Assembly: GCA_004193285.1 (NCBI GenBank)
Contig: SECP01000050.1
Coordinates: 1 to 64,000 of the forward strand
Direction of reading: 5' to 3'
Source of the DNA: Myxococcales bacterium
Lineage (GTDB): Bacteria > Myxococcota_A > Polyangia > Polyangiales > Polyangiaceae
Length of the DNA: 64,000 bases
Shown here: piece after piece, positions 17,705-27,940 of the stretch
Layout of the letters: the number at the start of each line of letters is the position of its first letter
How positions within the stretch are numbered: position 1 is the stretch's first letter
Notes under the pieces: generated by a model
The model's database searches: none
What the model was told of the DNA's origin: nothing
The model's input: the letters and a program-made list of their open reading frames with translations, nothing else
Program-made: the position numbers and the translations under genes

Positions 17705-19357
17705 ATGCACTCGCAACCCACTGGAGACCCGCTGGTCGGAACGACCGTGGCGGGACGCTACAAGGTCATCAAGCTCCTCGGGGAAGGGGGCATGGGGCAG
17801 GTGTACCTGGCCGAGCACTCGGCCATCGAGAAGCGCATCGCGCTCAAGGTGCTTCGCGCGGAGTACGCGCATAAGGGCGAGATCGTCACGCGGTTCCAAC
17901 AGGAGGCGATCAGCGCCTCCCGTATCAAGCACCCGAACGTCTTAGACGTCTTCGACTTCGGGCAGCTGGAGAACGGCTGCTTCTACCTGGCGATGGAGTT
18001 CCTGGAGGGGAACGACTTGGCGGACGAGCTGTCGCGCTCGCGGGTTCTGACGCCGCCGCGGGCGCTGCCGATCGCCATGCAGATTTGCCGAGCTCTCTCC
18101 GCGGCGCACGCCAAAGGGGTGGTCCACCGGGACATGAAGCCGGAAAACGTGTTCCTGCAGCGCACCGGTGACGGCGAAGAGATCGTCAAAATCGTGGATT
18201 TTGGCATCGCTCAGCTCAAGCCTACCAACGAGGAAGCGCAGGCTCAGTCCACCAAGCACCGCCGCCTGACGCGAACGGGCATGATCTTCGGTACCCCGGA
18301 GTACATGGCGCCCGAGCAGGCGAGCGGCAAGCACGCGGACCTGCGCTGCGACGTCTACGCCGTCGGCATCATCTTGTTCGAGTTGTTCACGGGCACGGTG
18401 CCTTTCACCGGGGAAACGTTCCTCGGCGTTCTCACCAAGCACCTGAACGACATGCCGCCGGAGATGCGCGCGGTGTATCCGGACCTCCAGATTTCGGACG
18501 AGCTGGTGGGCGTGGTGCAGCGCGCGCTCGCCAAGGATCCGAATCACCGCTACCAGAACATGAACGAGCTCGCGGCCGCGCTCGCGACCACGCCGGAGGG
18601 GCAGTATGCGGGGCTCCGCGGCCCGTACAGCCAGATCGGCGCTGATGGCCGCGGCTCTTACGCTCCCGGCGTCGGCACCCCCAATCCGACCGCGCAGCAG
18701 TTCGTCAACAAGGCCGGCACGCCGCAGCCTTCGGGCGGGTCCGGCCCGGAGCTGACGGACGCGGCCCGCGCGGCGGTGACCCTCGCCGCTCAACCCAACG
18801 CCGAATCGAGAGCCGAAACGCAGCTCGGCAGTGAAGTAGCCACGCGCGCTCCGGTGAAGTCGAGCAGCGGCGGAGCCATCGCGGCCGCCTTGCTGGGCGT
18901 GCTCGTGCTGGGCGGCGGCGCGGCCGCGTACCTGCTGCGCGGCGCGCCGACGGCGACGCCCTCCGCGCCCGTCAAGGCGGACGCTCCGCCCGCCTTGCCC
19001 GAGCCCCCGCCGGCGGCTTCCTCGGCCGCCCCCACGACGGCGCCCGCGCCCTCGGCGCCGCCGCTGGTCGTCAGCAATGAAGTGAAGCTCGAGGTGGTGA
19101 CGGACCCTCCCGGAGCCAAAGTGCTGAAAAACGGCTTCCAGGTGTGCGACGCCAGCCCCTGCGAGGTGAACGCGACGGTGAACGAAGCGCTCGAGCTATC
19201 GGCGCAGAAGGACGCCATGAGCGGGAAGGCCAAGGTGCTGGCCCAAAAGGATCAGACCGTGACCATCAAGCTCGCGGCGCCGGTCAGGGCGCCCGCCGCG
19301 CCGCGGATGTGCGAGGTCATGGTGGGGGACTTGAAAGTGCTCCGGCCCTGCCAGTAA
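17705..19357 (+). CDS. Transmembrane Ser/Thr protein kinase with PEGA-like C-terminus
   Basis: A 550-residue Hanks-type kinase. The N-terminal catalytic domain (about 20-290) has the glycine loop GEGGMGQVY, the lysine in ALKVL, HRDMKPENV, DFG and YMAPEQ, so it should be active. A Ser/Pro/Ala-rich linker, one membrane helix near 395-417 and a second Pro/Ala linker follow. The extracytoplasmic C-terminus (VVTDPPGAKVLKNG and following) resembles a PEGA domain with paired cysteines. Typical of myxobacterial signalling. Overlaps the next gene's likely start. Confidence 0.9.
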   Translation: MHSQPTGDPLVGTTVAGRYKVIKLLGEGGMGQVYLAEHSAIEKRIALKVLRAEYAHKGEIVTRFQQEAISASRIKHPNVLDVFDFGQLENGCFYLAMEFLEGNDLADELSRSRVLTPPRALPIAMQICRALSAAHAKGVVHRDMKPENVFLQRTGDGEEIVKIVDFGIAQLKPTNEEAQAQSTKHRRLTRTGMIFGTPEYMAPEQASGKHADLRCDVYAVGIILFELFTGTVPFTGETFLGVLTKHLNDMPPEMRAVYPDLQISDELVGVVQRALAKDPNHRYQNMNELAAALATTPEGQYAGLRGPYSQIGADGRGSYAPGVGTPNPTAQQFVNKAGTPQPSGGSGPELTDAARAAVTLAAQPNAESRAETQLGSEVATRAPVKSSSGGAIAAALLGVLVLGGGAAAYLLRGAPTATPSAPVKADAPPALPEPPPAASSAAPTTAPAPSAPPLVVSNEVKLEVVTDPPGAKVLKNGFQVCDASPCEVNATVNEALELSAQKDAMSGKAKVLAQKDQTVTIKLAAPVRAPAAPRMCEVMVGDLKVLRPCQ

Positions 19358-20589
19358 AGCTGGACATCGGGATCGTCGGAGCCGGGTTCGCCGGCGCCTC
19401 CGCGGCGCTGTTCCTGGCCGAGCGCGGGCACGCGGTTACCCTGTACGAAGAGGCGGCTCGCCCCCAGCCGGTGGGCGCCGGCATCCTCATGCAGCCTTCG
19501 GGATTGGCGGTTTTGGCCGATCTAGGGCTACTTCCACGCGCCCTGGAGCGCGGGAGCCGAGTGGATTCGCTCGTCTGCCGCACGCCCCAAGGCCGCCCCG
19601 TCCTCGCGCTCTCCTACCGCGATCTGGAGTCCGGCTGGTTCGGGCTCGGAATGCATCGAGGCGCGCTCTTCGAGCTCTTGCACGGTGAGCTCTCACCGCG
19701 CGGGGTCGAGCTGGTGACGGCCGCCTCCGTTCGCGGCTCGCGGCTCACGCGGAGCGGCATCCGCCCGCTGCTCGCGGACGGTACCGAGCTCTCCGAGCAC
19801 CAGCTCTTGGTCGTGGCCGACGGCGCTCGCTCCGCGCTGCGGCGCGCGTTGCCGGAGGCGCGCGTGAGCCCGTACCCGTGGGGAGCGCTTTGGTTCGTCG
19901 GGCAGGATCCGCAAGGCACCTTCGCGGGTAGCTTGCAGCAGGTGGCGGACGGGACGACCACTTTGCTGGGATTTTTGCCGTGCGGGCTGGGCCCGCGACG
20001 CGCCGGAGAGGTGCCGCTCGTCAGCTTGTTCTGGAGCGTGCCGGTCACCGAGCTCGGGCGGCCGGATTTCGACTTGCGCCGTTGGAAGGACGTCGTGCTC
20101 GAGCTGGAGCCGAGGGCCGAGTCGCTGCTCGAACAAATCCAGGACGCCCGGCAACTGCTGCCAGCGAGCTACTTCGACGTCGTGCTGCCGCGCTTTCACG
20201 CCGAGCGCTCGGCGTTCATCGGCGACGCGGCGCATGCCACCAGCCCGCAGCTCGGGCAGGGCACCAACTTGGCTTTGGAGGACGCGCGGATTCTGGCCGC
20301 GTGTGTTTCCGCGGGTCGCGACCTCGCGCAAGGGCTCGAGCGTTTCAGCGCGCTGCGCCGGTCGCACGTGCGGTATTACCAGCGCGCTTCGAGGGCCTTG
20401 ACCCCCTTCTTTCAGTCGGATTCCCAGCTCCTCGCGGCCCCTCGCGATCTGCTGCTGGGGCAGCTGTGTCGCTTCCCGCCCACGGCGCGGCTCATGCTGG
20501 CGACGCTCGCTGGCGTGCAAACTGGCTTTCTAGGCCAGACCCTGCCACTCGGGCCGATACGCGCGCGGATGAGCCGAAAATCTGGGTAA
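19309..20589 (+). CDS. FAD-dependent monooxygenase
   Basis: A class A flavin monooxygenase of about 426 residues. GAGFAGASAALFLAERG is the FAD-binding Rossmann GxGxxG motif, followed by ExxxRPxxVGAG, and GDAAHATSPQLGQGTNLALE is the second FAD motif, where GD contacts the ribityl chain. This resembles salicylate or p-hydroxybenzoate hydroxylases, but the substrate is unknown. The start is uncertain: no ATG/GTG/TTG lies between the kinase stop and the FAD motif, so translation begins either at GTG 19309 inside the kinase gene or at a CTG (19348). It lies 39 bp upstream of the liv operon. Confidence 0.8.
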   Translation: MRGHGGGLESAPALPVKLDIGIVGAGFAGASAALFLAERGHAVTLYEEAARPQPVGAGILMQPSGLAVLADLGLLPRALERGSRVDSLVCRTPQGRPVLALSYRDLESGWFGLGMHRGALFELLHGELSPRGVELVTAASVRGSRLTRSGIRPLLADGTELSEHQLLVVADGARSALRRALPEARVSPYPWGALWFVGQDPQGTFAGSLQQVADGTTTLLGFLPCGLGPRRAGEVPLVSLFWSVPVTELGRPDFDLRRWKDVVLELEPRAESLLEQIQDARQLLPASYFDVVLPRFHAERSAFIGDAAHATSPQLGQGTNLALEDARILAACVSAGRDLAQGLERFSALRRSHVRYYQRASRALTPFFQSDSQLLAAPRDLLLGQLCRFPPTARLMLATLAGVQTGFLGQTLPLGPIRARMSRKSG

Positions 20590-20614
20590 TTGTGTTAGCG
20601 TCGCGCCCTGTTAC

Positions 20615-20620
20615 AAGGAG
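20615..20620 (+). promoter_or_regulatory. Ribosome-binding site of livK
   Basis: AAGGAG sits 8 bp before the ATG at 20629 and supports that start; it is one of the few textbook Shine-Dalgarno sites in this window. Confidence 0.7.
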
Positions 20621-20628
20621 CTTCGCTC

Positions 20629-21807
20629 ATGCATCGCCGCCCGCTCTTAGGCTTGTTCGTCGCGCTTGGTCTGGCCGTTTCGGCCTCGGCTTGTAAAAAA
20701 AAGGACGAGGCGGGCGGGTCGTCGAGCGGGAGCGGGAGCGGCGCCGCGAGCGGGGACATCGTGATCGGTCACTACGCGTCGATGACGGGCAACACCGCCC
20801 ACTTCGGTCAAGACACGGACAAGGCCGCGCGCCTGGCCGCGGAGCAGATCAACGAGGCGGGCGGCGTGCTCGGGCGCAAGCTGAAGATCGTCACGCTCGA
20901 TACGCGCGGTGACGGCGCGGACGCAGCGAACGCGGTCACCCGGTTGATCGACGTGGAGAAGTCCACGGCCATCCTGGGCGAGGTCGCAAGTAGCCTCTCG
21001 CTGCAAGGCGGGCCCATCGCGCAGCGGCGCAAAATCCCCATGGTTTCGCCCTCTTCCACCAATCCCAAGGTGACCCAGATTGGGGATTACGTCTTTCGCG
21101 TCTGCTACATCGACCCCTTCCAGGGCAAGGTGATGGCGCAGTTTGCGCGCACCACGTTGAAGCTGGAAAAGGTCGCGATCCTCAAGGACGTGAAGAACGA
21201 CTACTCCAAGGGCCTGGCGGAGGCCTTCCAGAAGGCGTTTACCGCGCTCGGAGGCACCATCGCGGTCGAGCAATCTTACTCGGCTGGCGATACGGATTTC
21301 AGCGCGCAGGTAACCGCGATCAAAGGCTCCGCGGCTCAAGGCATTTGGGTACCGGGCTACTACTCGGAGGTAGCCTCCATCGCTCGCACCGCGCAGCGCC
21401 TGGGGCTCAAGGTGCCGCTCCTCGGCGGTGACGGCTGGGACGCGCCGCAGCTCTTCACCATCGCGGGTGATGCGCTGAACGGCTCGTATTTCTCGAACCA
21501 CTTCGCACCGGATCAAGCGTCCCCCAAGGCTCAAAAGTTCGTGGCGGACTTCACCGCGAAATACGGCCAAGCACCGACCGGGCTCGGAGCGCTCGGGTAC
21601 GACGGGGTGCTCGTCATCGCGGATGCCATCAAGCGCGCGGGCAGCGCGGAACCGGCCAAGCTGCGCGACGCGCTGGCGGCAACGAAGGCGCTCGAGGCGG
21701 TGACCGGAACGCTCACCATGGATAAGGAGCGCAACCCGGAGAAGAGCGTCGTGGTCCTCAAGATCGAGGGCGGCAAAGCGAAGTACGAAACCCTGGTTCA
21801 GCCGTAG
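20629..21807 (+). CDS. livK: Branched-chain amino-acid ABC transporter, substrate-binding lipoprotein
   Basis: A 392-residue periplasmic-binding protein of the Leu/Ile/Val family. A lipoprotein signal ends ASAC at about residue 22, then a Gly/Ser linker, then the mature domain beginning IVIGHYASMTGNTAHFGQD, which is the usual ligand-binding start, and continuing AAEQINEAGGVLGRKL. It captures branched-chain or related amino acids and delivers them to the LivHMGF complex encoded directly downstream. Real ligand range may include amides or aromatic compounds, as for other family members. Confidence 0.92.
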   Translation: MHRRPLLGLFVALGLAVSASACKKKDEAGGSSSGSGSGAASGDIVIGHYASMTGNTAHFGQDTDKAARLAAEQINEAGGVLGRKLKIVTLDTRGDGADAANAVTRLIDVEKSTAILGEVASSLSLQGGPIAQRRKIPMVSPSSTNPKVTQIGDYVFRVCYIDPFQGKVMAQFARTTLKLEKVAILKDVKNDYSKGLAEAFQKAFTALGGTIAVEQSYSAGDTDFSAQVTAIKGSAAQGIWVPGYYSEVASIARTAQRLGLKVPLLGGDGWDAPQLFTIAGDALNGSYFSNHFAPDQASPKAQKFVADFTAKYGQAPTGLGALGYDGVLVIADAIKRAGSAEPAKLRDALAATKALEAVTGTLTMDKERNPEKSVVVLKIEGGKAKYETLVQP

Positions 21808-21818
21808 GTCACGGCGAC

Positions 21819-22730
21819 GTGAGCCAGCTCCTTCAACAGCTCCTCAACGGCCTCTCGCTCGGCTCCATCTACGCCCTCATCGCGCTGGGCTACACGATGG
21901 TCTACGGCATCCTGAAGCTCATCAACTTCGCGCACGGCGAGGTGTTCATGATTGGCGCCTATGCCGGCTATTTCGCGGCCGGCGCGCTGGGGGTGGAGAG
22001 CTACGGCGCCGCTGGTTTACCGCTGTACCTGGCGGCGCTGGTGCTCATCATCGCCATGGGCGTCTCCGCGCTCCTGGGCGTCAGCATCGAGCTCTTGGCA
22101 TACCGCCCGGTGCGCTCCGCGCCGCGCCTCACCCCGCTGATCACGGCCATCGGCGTGAGTCTGTTTCTGCAGAACGCAGCCATGCTCGCGTTCTCGCCCA
22201 ACCCACGCCCGTATCCGCCCATCCTCCGGGAGGTGCGGTTCGAGCTCGGCGGCGTGATCGTGACGAACGTCAAGCTCACCATCTTCGTCGTGGCCATGGC
22301 GCTCATGGTCGGGCTCCACTGGTTCGTTCAACGCACGTGGACGGGCAAGGCCATGCGGGCGGTGTCGACGAATTTGGATGCCGCGCGCCTGATGGGCATC
22401 GACACGAACCGCATCATTCGCGCAACCTTCGCGGTTGGCTCGGCGCTGGCAGCGGCCGGCGGTATCTTGTTCGGGCTGGACCAGATCGTCATCAACCCGC
22501 TCATGGGTATGCTGACGGGGCTCAAAGCCTTCGTGGCCGCAGTTTTGGGCGGAATTGGCAACATCCGCGGGGCCGTAGTGGGGGGCTTGCTCATTGGCTT
22601 GGCGGAGCAGCTCACGGCCGGGTACCTCTCGCCGGACTATCGCGACGCCATCACGTTCGTAATCCTGATCGTGATCCTCATCGCACGGCCCGAGGGCTTG
22701 CTCGGCGTCGTGCGCCCGGAGAAGGTTTGA
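21819..22730 (+). CDS. livH: Branched-chain amino-acid ABC transporter permease LivH
   Basis: A 303-residue integral membrane permease with about eight hydrophobic segments. The start SLGSIYALIALGYTMVYGI is the LivH signature, followed by NFAHGEVFMIGAY. GTG 21819 is the start, 11 bp after livK. The stop overlaps the ATG of livM (TGATG-type overlap), so the membrane subunits are coupled. It forms the translocation channel with LivM. Confidence 0.92.
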   Translation: MSQLLQQLLNGLSLGSIYALIALGYTMVYGILKLINFAHGEVFMIGAYAGYFAAGALGVESYGAAGLPLYLAALVLIIAMGVSALLGVSIELLAYRPVRSAPRLTPLITAIGVSLFLQNAAMLAFSPNPRPYPPILREVRFELGGVIVTNVKLTIFVVAMALMVGLHWFVQRTWTGKAMRAVSTNLDAARLMGIDTNRIIRATFAVGSALAAAGGILFGLDQIVINPLMGMLTGLKAFVAAVLGGIGNIRGAVVGGLLIGLAEQLTAGYLSPDYRDAITFVILIVILIARPEGLLGVVRPEKV

Positions 22731-23724
22731 TGCGGCTAGCGCGGCGCCTCGCGGTCGTGCTCGCCATCGTTGCGCTGCTGTACGTGATCGGCATGGCCCT
22801 GTCGGAGGGGCTCGTCGAGTACGGGCAGCGCATCGTGCTGCTCGCGGGCATCAACGTGATCTTGGCGGTGTCACTCAACCTGATCAACGGCACCACCGGG
22901 CAGTTCTCGATTGGCCATGCGGGCTTCATGGCGGTCGGCGCCTACGGTGCCGCGTTCTTCGGGGTGAAGCTCGGGCCGGCAGTCCAAGGCCTGGTGGGGG
23001 AGGGAGCGCTCGCGAGCGCGGTCACCCTCAACGTGGCGCTCCTGATCGGCGCGCTGCTGGCAGGCCTGGCGGGGCTCCTCGTGGGCGCGCCCAGCCTCCG
23101 TTTGCGCGGCGATTACCTGGCCGTCGTCACCCTGGGGTTCGGCGAAATCATTCGAATCTCCTTTAATAACGCGGAGTTCTTGGGGGCCGCGACCGGCTAC
23201 TTCGGCGACTCGCCAGTGGGGCTGCCGGCTTACACGGACTTCTTTTGGGTTTACGGCTGGGCGATTGCCATCGTCGTGTTGATTCGGAACCTCACGTTCT
23301 CGCAGACAGGGCGATCGTTGTCCGCCATTCGCGAAGACGAGATCGCGGCAGAGGCCATGGCGACGCCGACGACGCGGCTCAAAGTGCTCGCGTTCTCGCT
23401 CAGCGCGGCCAGCGCTGGCATCGCCGGGGGGCTCTTCGCTTTCATGCAGTCCGGCATCCGCCCGGAGGACTTTCGCTTCGACAAGTCGATCGACATGGTC
23501 GTCATGATCATCATCGGCGGGCTCGGCTCTATCTCGGGCGCCATCGTAGGCGGGGTGTTCGTCGCGGTGACCTTGGAGCTGATGCGGGACTTGCAGCAGT
23601 ACCGGCTCGTGCTCTACGCGCTGCTGCTCATCGTGATCATGTTGGTGCGACCCCAGGGGCTCCTCGGCAATCGCGAGCTACCCGCCTTGATCGCGGCCCG
23701 CCTACGAAGGCGCAAGGTACCGGA

Positions 23725-23728
<4 letters not shown>
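22730..23728 (+). CDS. livM: Branched-chain amino-acid ABC transporter permease LivM
   Basis: A 332-residue permease. Hydrophobic segments alternate with the LivM hallmarks NLINGTTGQFSIGHAGFMAVGAYGAA, RGDYLAVVTLGFGEIIR and IREDEIAAEAMA, the last being the cytoplasmic EAA-like loop that contacts the ATPases. Its start lies inside the livH stop and its stop overlaps livG by 4 bp, giving a tightly coupled operon. The upstream frame extension is a shadow of livH. Confidence 0.92.
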
Positions 23729-24497
<769 letters not shown>

Positions 24498-24501
<4 letters not shown>

Positions 24502-25226
24502 GCGAGGTCGCGCTGAGCGTGCAGAACTTGCGCGTCGGCTACGGCGGCATCGCCGCCGTGAAGGGCATCTCGCTGGAGGTCGCGCGCGGCGAAATCGTTA
24601 CGCTGATCGGCGCCAACGGGGCGGGCAAGACGAGCACGCTGAAGGCCATCGTGGGCTTGGCTCCTCCGCAGTCCGGAGACGTGCGGTTGTTCGGCGAGTC
24701 CCTACGCGGCGTCGCCACCCATCGCATCGCGGCTAAAGGAGTGGCGCTGGTGCCGGAGGGCCGCGCCATCTTCGGGAACCTTTCGGTCGCCGAGAACCTG
24801 CAGCTGGGAGCCTTTTTGAAGCGCGAGCCGGTCGCGTTGGCTTCGCGCCTGGCCCGGGTTTTGGCGCTTTTTCCACGGCTCTCCGAGCGCATGGCCCAAG
24901 AGGCGGGCACGCTCTCCGGCGGTGAGCAGCAGATGCTCGCAATCGGGCGTGCACTGATGAGCGAGCCTCGGCTCCTGCTGCTGGACGAGCCCAGCTTGGG
25001 ACTTTCGCCGAAGCTCGTGGAGCAGATCTTCGAGGCAATCGTGGAGATTGCCCGCGGCGGGCTCACCATCTTGCTCGTCGAGCAAAATACCAGGCTCGCG
25101 CTGGAGACGGCGTCACGAGCCTACGTGCTCGTCACTGGGGAGCTGGCGCTCTCGGGCCCGTGCGCGGAGCTGCGCCAGGATCCCCGAATCAAAGGGGCGT
25201 ACTTGGGTGAGGACATCTCCGCCTAA
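24498..25226 (+). CDS. livF: Branched-chain amino-acid ABC transporter ATPase LivF
   Basis: A 242-residue nucleotide-binding subunit: Walker A GANGAGKTST, Q-loop AKGVALVPEGRAIFGNLSV (the LivF signature PEGR), ABC signature LSGGEQQMLAIGRAL, Walker B LLLLDEPSLGLSP and switch VEQNT. The GTG start (24498) overlaps the livG stop by 4 bp. The 3' end overlaps the convergent minus-strand gene by 4 bp. Together with livKHMG it completes the transporter. Confidence 0.92.
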
Positions 25227-25909
25227 GCGGCCTCGAGGACGCCAAAGGCGGCGATGCCGTCCCTGCGCAGCTCGCGTCGCAGCTCTTCCGCGCGACCTCC
25301 CGGCACCGTGAGCAGCGCCGCGAGCAGCTGCGCTCCAAAGGTGTCCAGCGTCGTGGAGCCGCAGGCCGAGAGGTCGTTGGACGAGCCGGAGAGCACCGCC
25401 GACCAAGCTGCCCACAAGTCGCGAAACTTCGCGGAATACCTGAAGTTTTCGTCCAGGTAGCCGTGGCTCTTCAAGCTCGCAGCGAGCTCTGGTGACAGCG
25501 AGTCCGGCGTGAGCGACTGGAGCCGGAGCAGCCGCGGTACGACGGCGGCGGCGCGGGTGGCGGATCGCGCCATCAGCGCCCGAGTGAGCGCATTTTCGAA
25601 GTGACGGAAGGCGGGCGTCGCGTCCGGCTCCGGCTCGGGTGCCCGTTCGGCGCTTCGCACGACGACCACCGGACCGCTTGCGCCCAGGTGGAGCTCGAGG
25701 GGAGGGCCGTCGTACGGCTCGTCGTCATCGAAGCCGAGCACGAAGCGTTCACTGGCCACCAGCTCGTGCACCGTCGACGACGCGGGTGCGGGCTCCGGCG
25801 GGAGCTCGGGCGCCACCGCCCCGATGGGCTGCTCGCTAAGCCAGCGAGCGCCGCTCGAGATGGAGGCGTTGTCGTTCGGAAATTCGGACGCACGCGACGG
25901 GTAACCCAC
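25223..25909 (-). CDS. Hypothetical protein, 228 residues
   Basis: A soluble protein with no signal sequence or domain that I recognise. Residues 30-45 are Pro/Ala/Glu-rich, followed by a region (VHELVASERFVLGFDDDEP and on) that could form a small beta-domain. The C-terminal half is Leu/Arg/Ala-rich and probably helical. The codon usage is normal for the window, so I think it is a real gene. It converges with livF (4-bp overlap) and is divergent from the lipoprotein at 26018, with 108 bp between. Confidence 0.6.
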   Translation of the reverse strand: MGYPSRASEFPNDNASISSGARWLSEQPIGAVAPELPPEPAPASSTVHELVASERFVLGFDDDEPYDGPPLELHLGASGPVVVVRSAERAPEPEPDATPAFRHFENALTRALMARSATRAAAVVPRLLRLQSLTPDSLSPELAASLKSHGYLDENFRYSAKFRDLWAAWSAVLSGSSNDLSACGSTTLDTFGAQLLAALLTVPGGRAEELRRELRRDGIAAFGVLEAA

Positions 25910-26017
25910 GGACCATCGCTAGCCTCAAGCCGCTGGCCCGGCCAAAAAAGCTGCCCGCCGCCCTTCGTTAAGCGTCGCGCGGCGGCGCCTCCAGGCGAGC
26001 GGCGCTATGGTTCAGCC

Positions 26018-26554
26018 GTGCGAAGCTCGATTCCGCTGCTCTTGGCGTCGTTGCTCCTCGGCTGCACCCCTGCGCAGCCTCCTCGCTGGGCCGAAGGGGG
26101 CGCGGGGCTCGCGCTCGGCTCCGCGCACTGGGCGCGCGAGGGCGCAGACGACGTGGAGCTGCGGCCGGACGGTCGCGTCTTGGTCGATGGGGACCTCGTG
26201 TTCGTCATCGATCGGGTCGGTCGGGTGACGGACGACGAGTACGAGCCGTTTGCGATCCTGCTGCCGGACGGCCAGCTCGTGGGCACCGACCGCACGTCCC
26301 TCGGTCGCTTGGGCGTGACCAACGCATCGCCACCGGGAGCACTCGAGGCCTGGCTGGCGGTGATGCCGAACGGCCAGGTCGTGTACTTCGACGAAGACGG
26401 GCAGCGCAGCTCTGGCGGAGCTTGGCGGGGGTGTAGCGGGCCCGTGCTGCGTTCCTGCACGCTAGTGACGCAGCTCCTCGCCGTTCAGCACTACCGGGCT
26501 CCGCGCGTCGGAGTGGGAGTCGGGGTCGGAGTGGGCATCGGCGTCGGCTTTTGA
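26018..26554 (+). CDS. Hypothetical lipoprotein
   Basis: A 178-residue predicted lipoprotein: a short charged start, a hydrophobic stretch SIPLLLASLLLGC with the lipobox LLGC at about residues 12-15, then a soluble domain containing two short repeats of the type DGRVLVDGDLVFVIDRVGRV and DGQLVGTDRTSLGRLG that could be beta-hairpins. The C-terminus ends in an unusual Gly-Val alternation (GVGVGVGVGIGVGF). GTG 26018 is chosen as the only start that keeps the signal intact. serS begins 19 bp downstream. Confidence 0.6.
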   Translation: MRSSIPLLLASLLLGCTPAQPPRWAEGGAGLALGSAHWAREGADDVELRPDGRVLVDGDLVFVIDRVGRVTDDEYEPFAILLPDGQLVGTDRTSLGRLGVTNASPPGALEAWLAVMPNGQVVYFDEDGQRSSGGAWRGCSGPVLRSCTLVTQLLAVQHYRAPRVGVGVGVGVGIGVGF

Positions 26555-26573
26555 TCGTGCTAATCGCTAGTGA

Positions 26574-27884
26574 ATGCTCGACGCTCGCTACGTCGCCGAC
26601 AACCTGGACGAAGTCCGTCGCATGCTCTTGCGGCGCTCGGTCGGGGCCGCTTCCTTGCTGGACGGCATCAGCAGCTTGTCCAGCAAGCGCCGCGATTTGA
26701 TCGGCAAGACGGAGAAGCTGCAATCGGAGCGCAATGGGGCCAATGACGGCATGGCCCAGCTCGCGAAGAGCGGTGACAAGGTGGCGATGGCGGCGCGCCG
26801 CGAAGAGCTCAAAGCCCTGAGCGAGCGCATCAAGGATTTGGAGAGCGAGCTTTCGGCCATCGAAGCAGAGATGCAAGATCGGCTGCTCACGATCCCGAAC
26901 GTGCCTCACGAGTCCACCCCCGACGGTGCGAGCGACGAGCACAACCCAACCGTGCGCACCTGGGGCAGCGCGCCCGCGTTCTCTTTCGAGCCCAAGCCCC
27001 ACTGGGAGATCGGCAAAAGCCTGGGGATCTTGGACTTGGAGCGCGCCGCCAAGCTCTCCGGGGCGCGCTTCTCGGTGTTGTGGGGCGCAGGGGCGCGGCT
27101 CTCTCGCGCGCTGATCACGTTCATGTTGGACGTTCACACTCGCGAGCACGGGTACACCGAAGTCTACCCGCCCTTCCTCGTGCGCGCGGAGGCGCTGGTG
27201 GGCACTGGCAACCTGCCCAAGTTCGAAGACGACCTGTTCAAAACGCGCCGCACCGATCCGAACGATCCTTCGGCGCTGTACCTGGTGCCCACCGCGGAGG
27301 TGCCCGTCACCAACCTTCACGCCGACGAAGTGCTGGAGGCAGCGGAGCTACCGCGCGCTTACTGCGCCTACACCCCGTGCTTCCGGAGCGAAGCCGGGTC
27401 GCATGGGAGGGACGTGCGGGGGCTCATCCGCCAGCATCAATTCGATAAAGTAGAGCTGGTTCGCTTTGCGACCCCCGAGACTGCGCTCGAAGAGTTGGAG
27501 CTGCTCACGACGCACGCCGAGGAGATTCTGCGCCGGCTCGGCTTGCACTACCGGGTGGTGGAGCACTGCGCGGGCGACCTCACTTTCTCCTCCACGAAGT
27601 CTTACGACCTCGAGGTGTGGCTCCCTTCGCAGCAGACCTTTCGCGAAATCTCGAGCTGCTCGACGTTCGGAGACTTTCAGGCTCGGCGCGCCAAGATCCG
27701 CTACCGACCCGACCCGAAGACGAAGCCTCGGCTGCTGCACACCCTCAACGGCTCTGGCCTCGCGATCGGCCGCACCTGGCTCGCTATCCTGGAGCAGTAC
27801 CAGCAGCACGACGGCAGCGTGATCGTCCCGGATCCGCTCCGCGCTTTCATGGGCACCGACCGCATCACCGGCGTCGCTCTTTAG
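26574..27884 (+). CDS. serS: Seryl-tRNA synthetase
   Basis: A 436-residue class II aminoacyl-tRNA synthetase that charges tRNA-Ser. The first 110 residues form the antiparallel coiled-coil arm that grips the long variable arm of tRNA-Ser. The catalytic core shows motif 2 (CFRSEAGSHGRDVRGLIRQ), with the arginine that holds ATP, and motif 3 (NGSGLAIGRTWLAILEQYQ). Length and order are as expected for bacterial SerRS. Its gene converges with rnr across a hairpin. Confidence 0.97.
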   Translation: MLDARYVADNLDEVRRMLLRRSVGAASLLDGISSLSSKRRDLIGKTEKLQSERNGANDGMAQLAKSGDKVAMAARREELKALSERIKDLESELSAIEAEMQDRLLTIPNVPHESTPDGASDEHNPTVRTWGSAPAFSFEPKPHWEIGKSLGILDLERAAKLSGARFSVLWGAGARLSRALITFMLDVHTREHGYTEVYPPFLVRAEALVGTGNLPKFEDDLFKTRRTDPNDPSALYLVPTAEVPVTNLHADEVLEAAELPRAYCAYTPCFRSEAGSHGRDVRGLIRQHQFDKVELVRFATPETALEELELLTTHAEEILRRLGLHYRVVEHCAGDLTFSSTKSYDLEVWLPSQQTFREISSCSTFGDFQARRAKIRYRPDPKTKPRLLHTLNGSGLAIGRTWLAILEQYQQHDGSVIVPDPLRAFMGTDRITGVAL

Positions 27885-27910
27885 CGAGGTGCCCACGCCG
27901 CTGGTGCTGC

Positions 27911-27933
27911 GTGGCCGGCTTTGCTCCGGCCAC
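27911..27933. terminator. Hairpin between serS and rnr
   Basis: GTGGCCGG and CCGGCCAC form a perfect 8-bp stem with a 7-nt loop (CTTTGCT) between two convergent genes, 26 bp after the serS stop. No U-tract follows in either direction, so it could work as a bidirectional or Rho-assisted terminator. Confidence 0.55.
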
Positions 27934-27940
27934 GCCCAGC

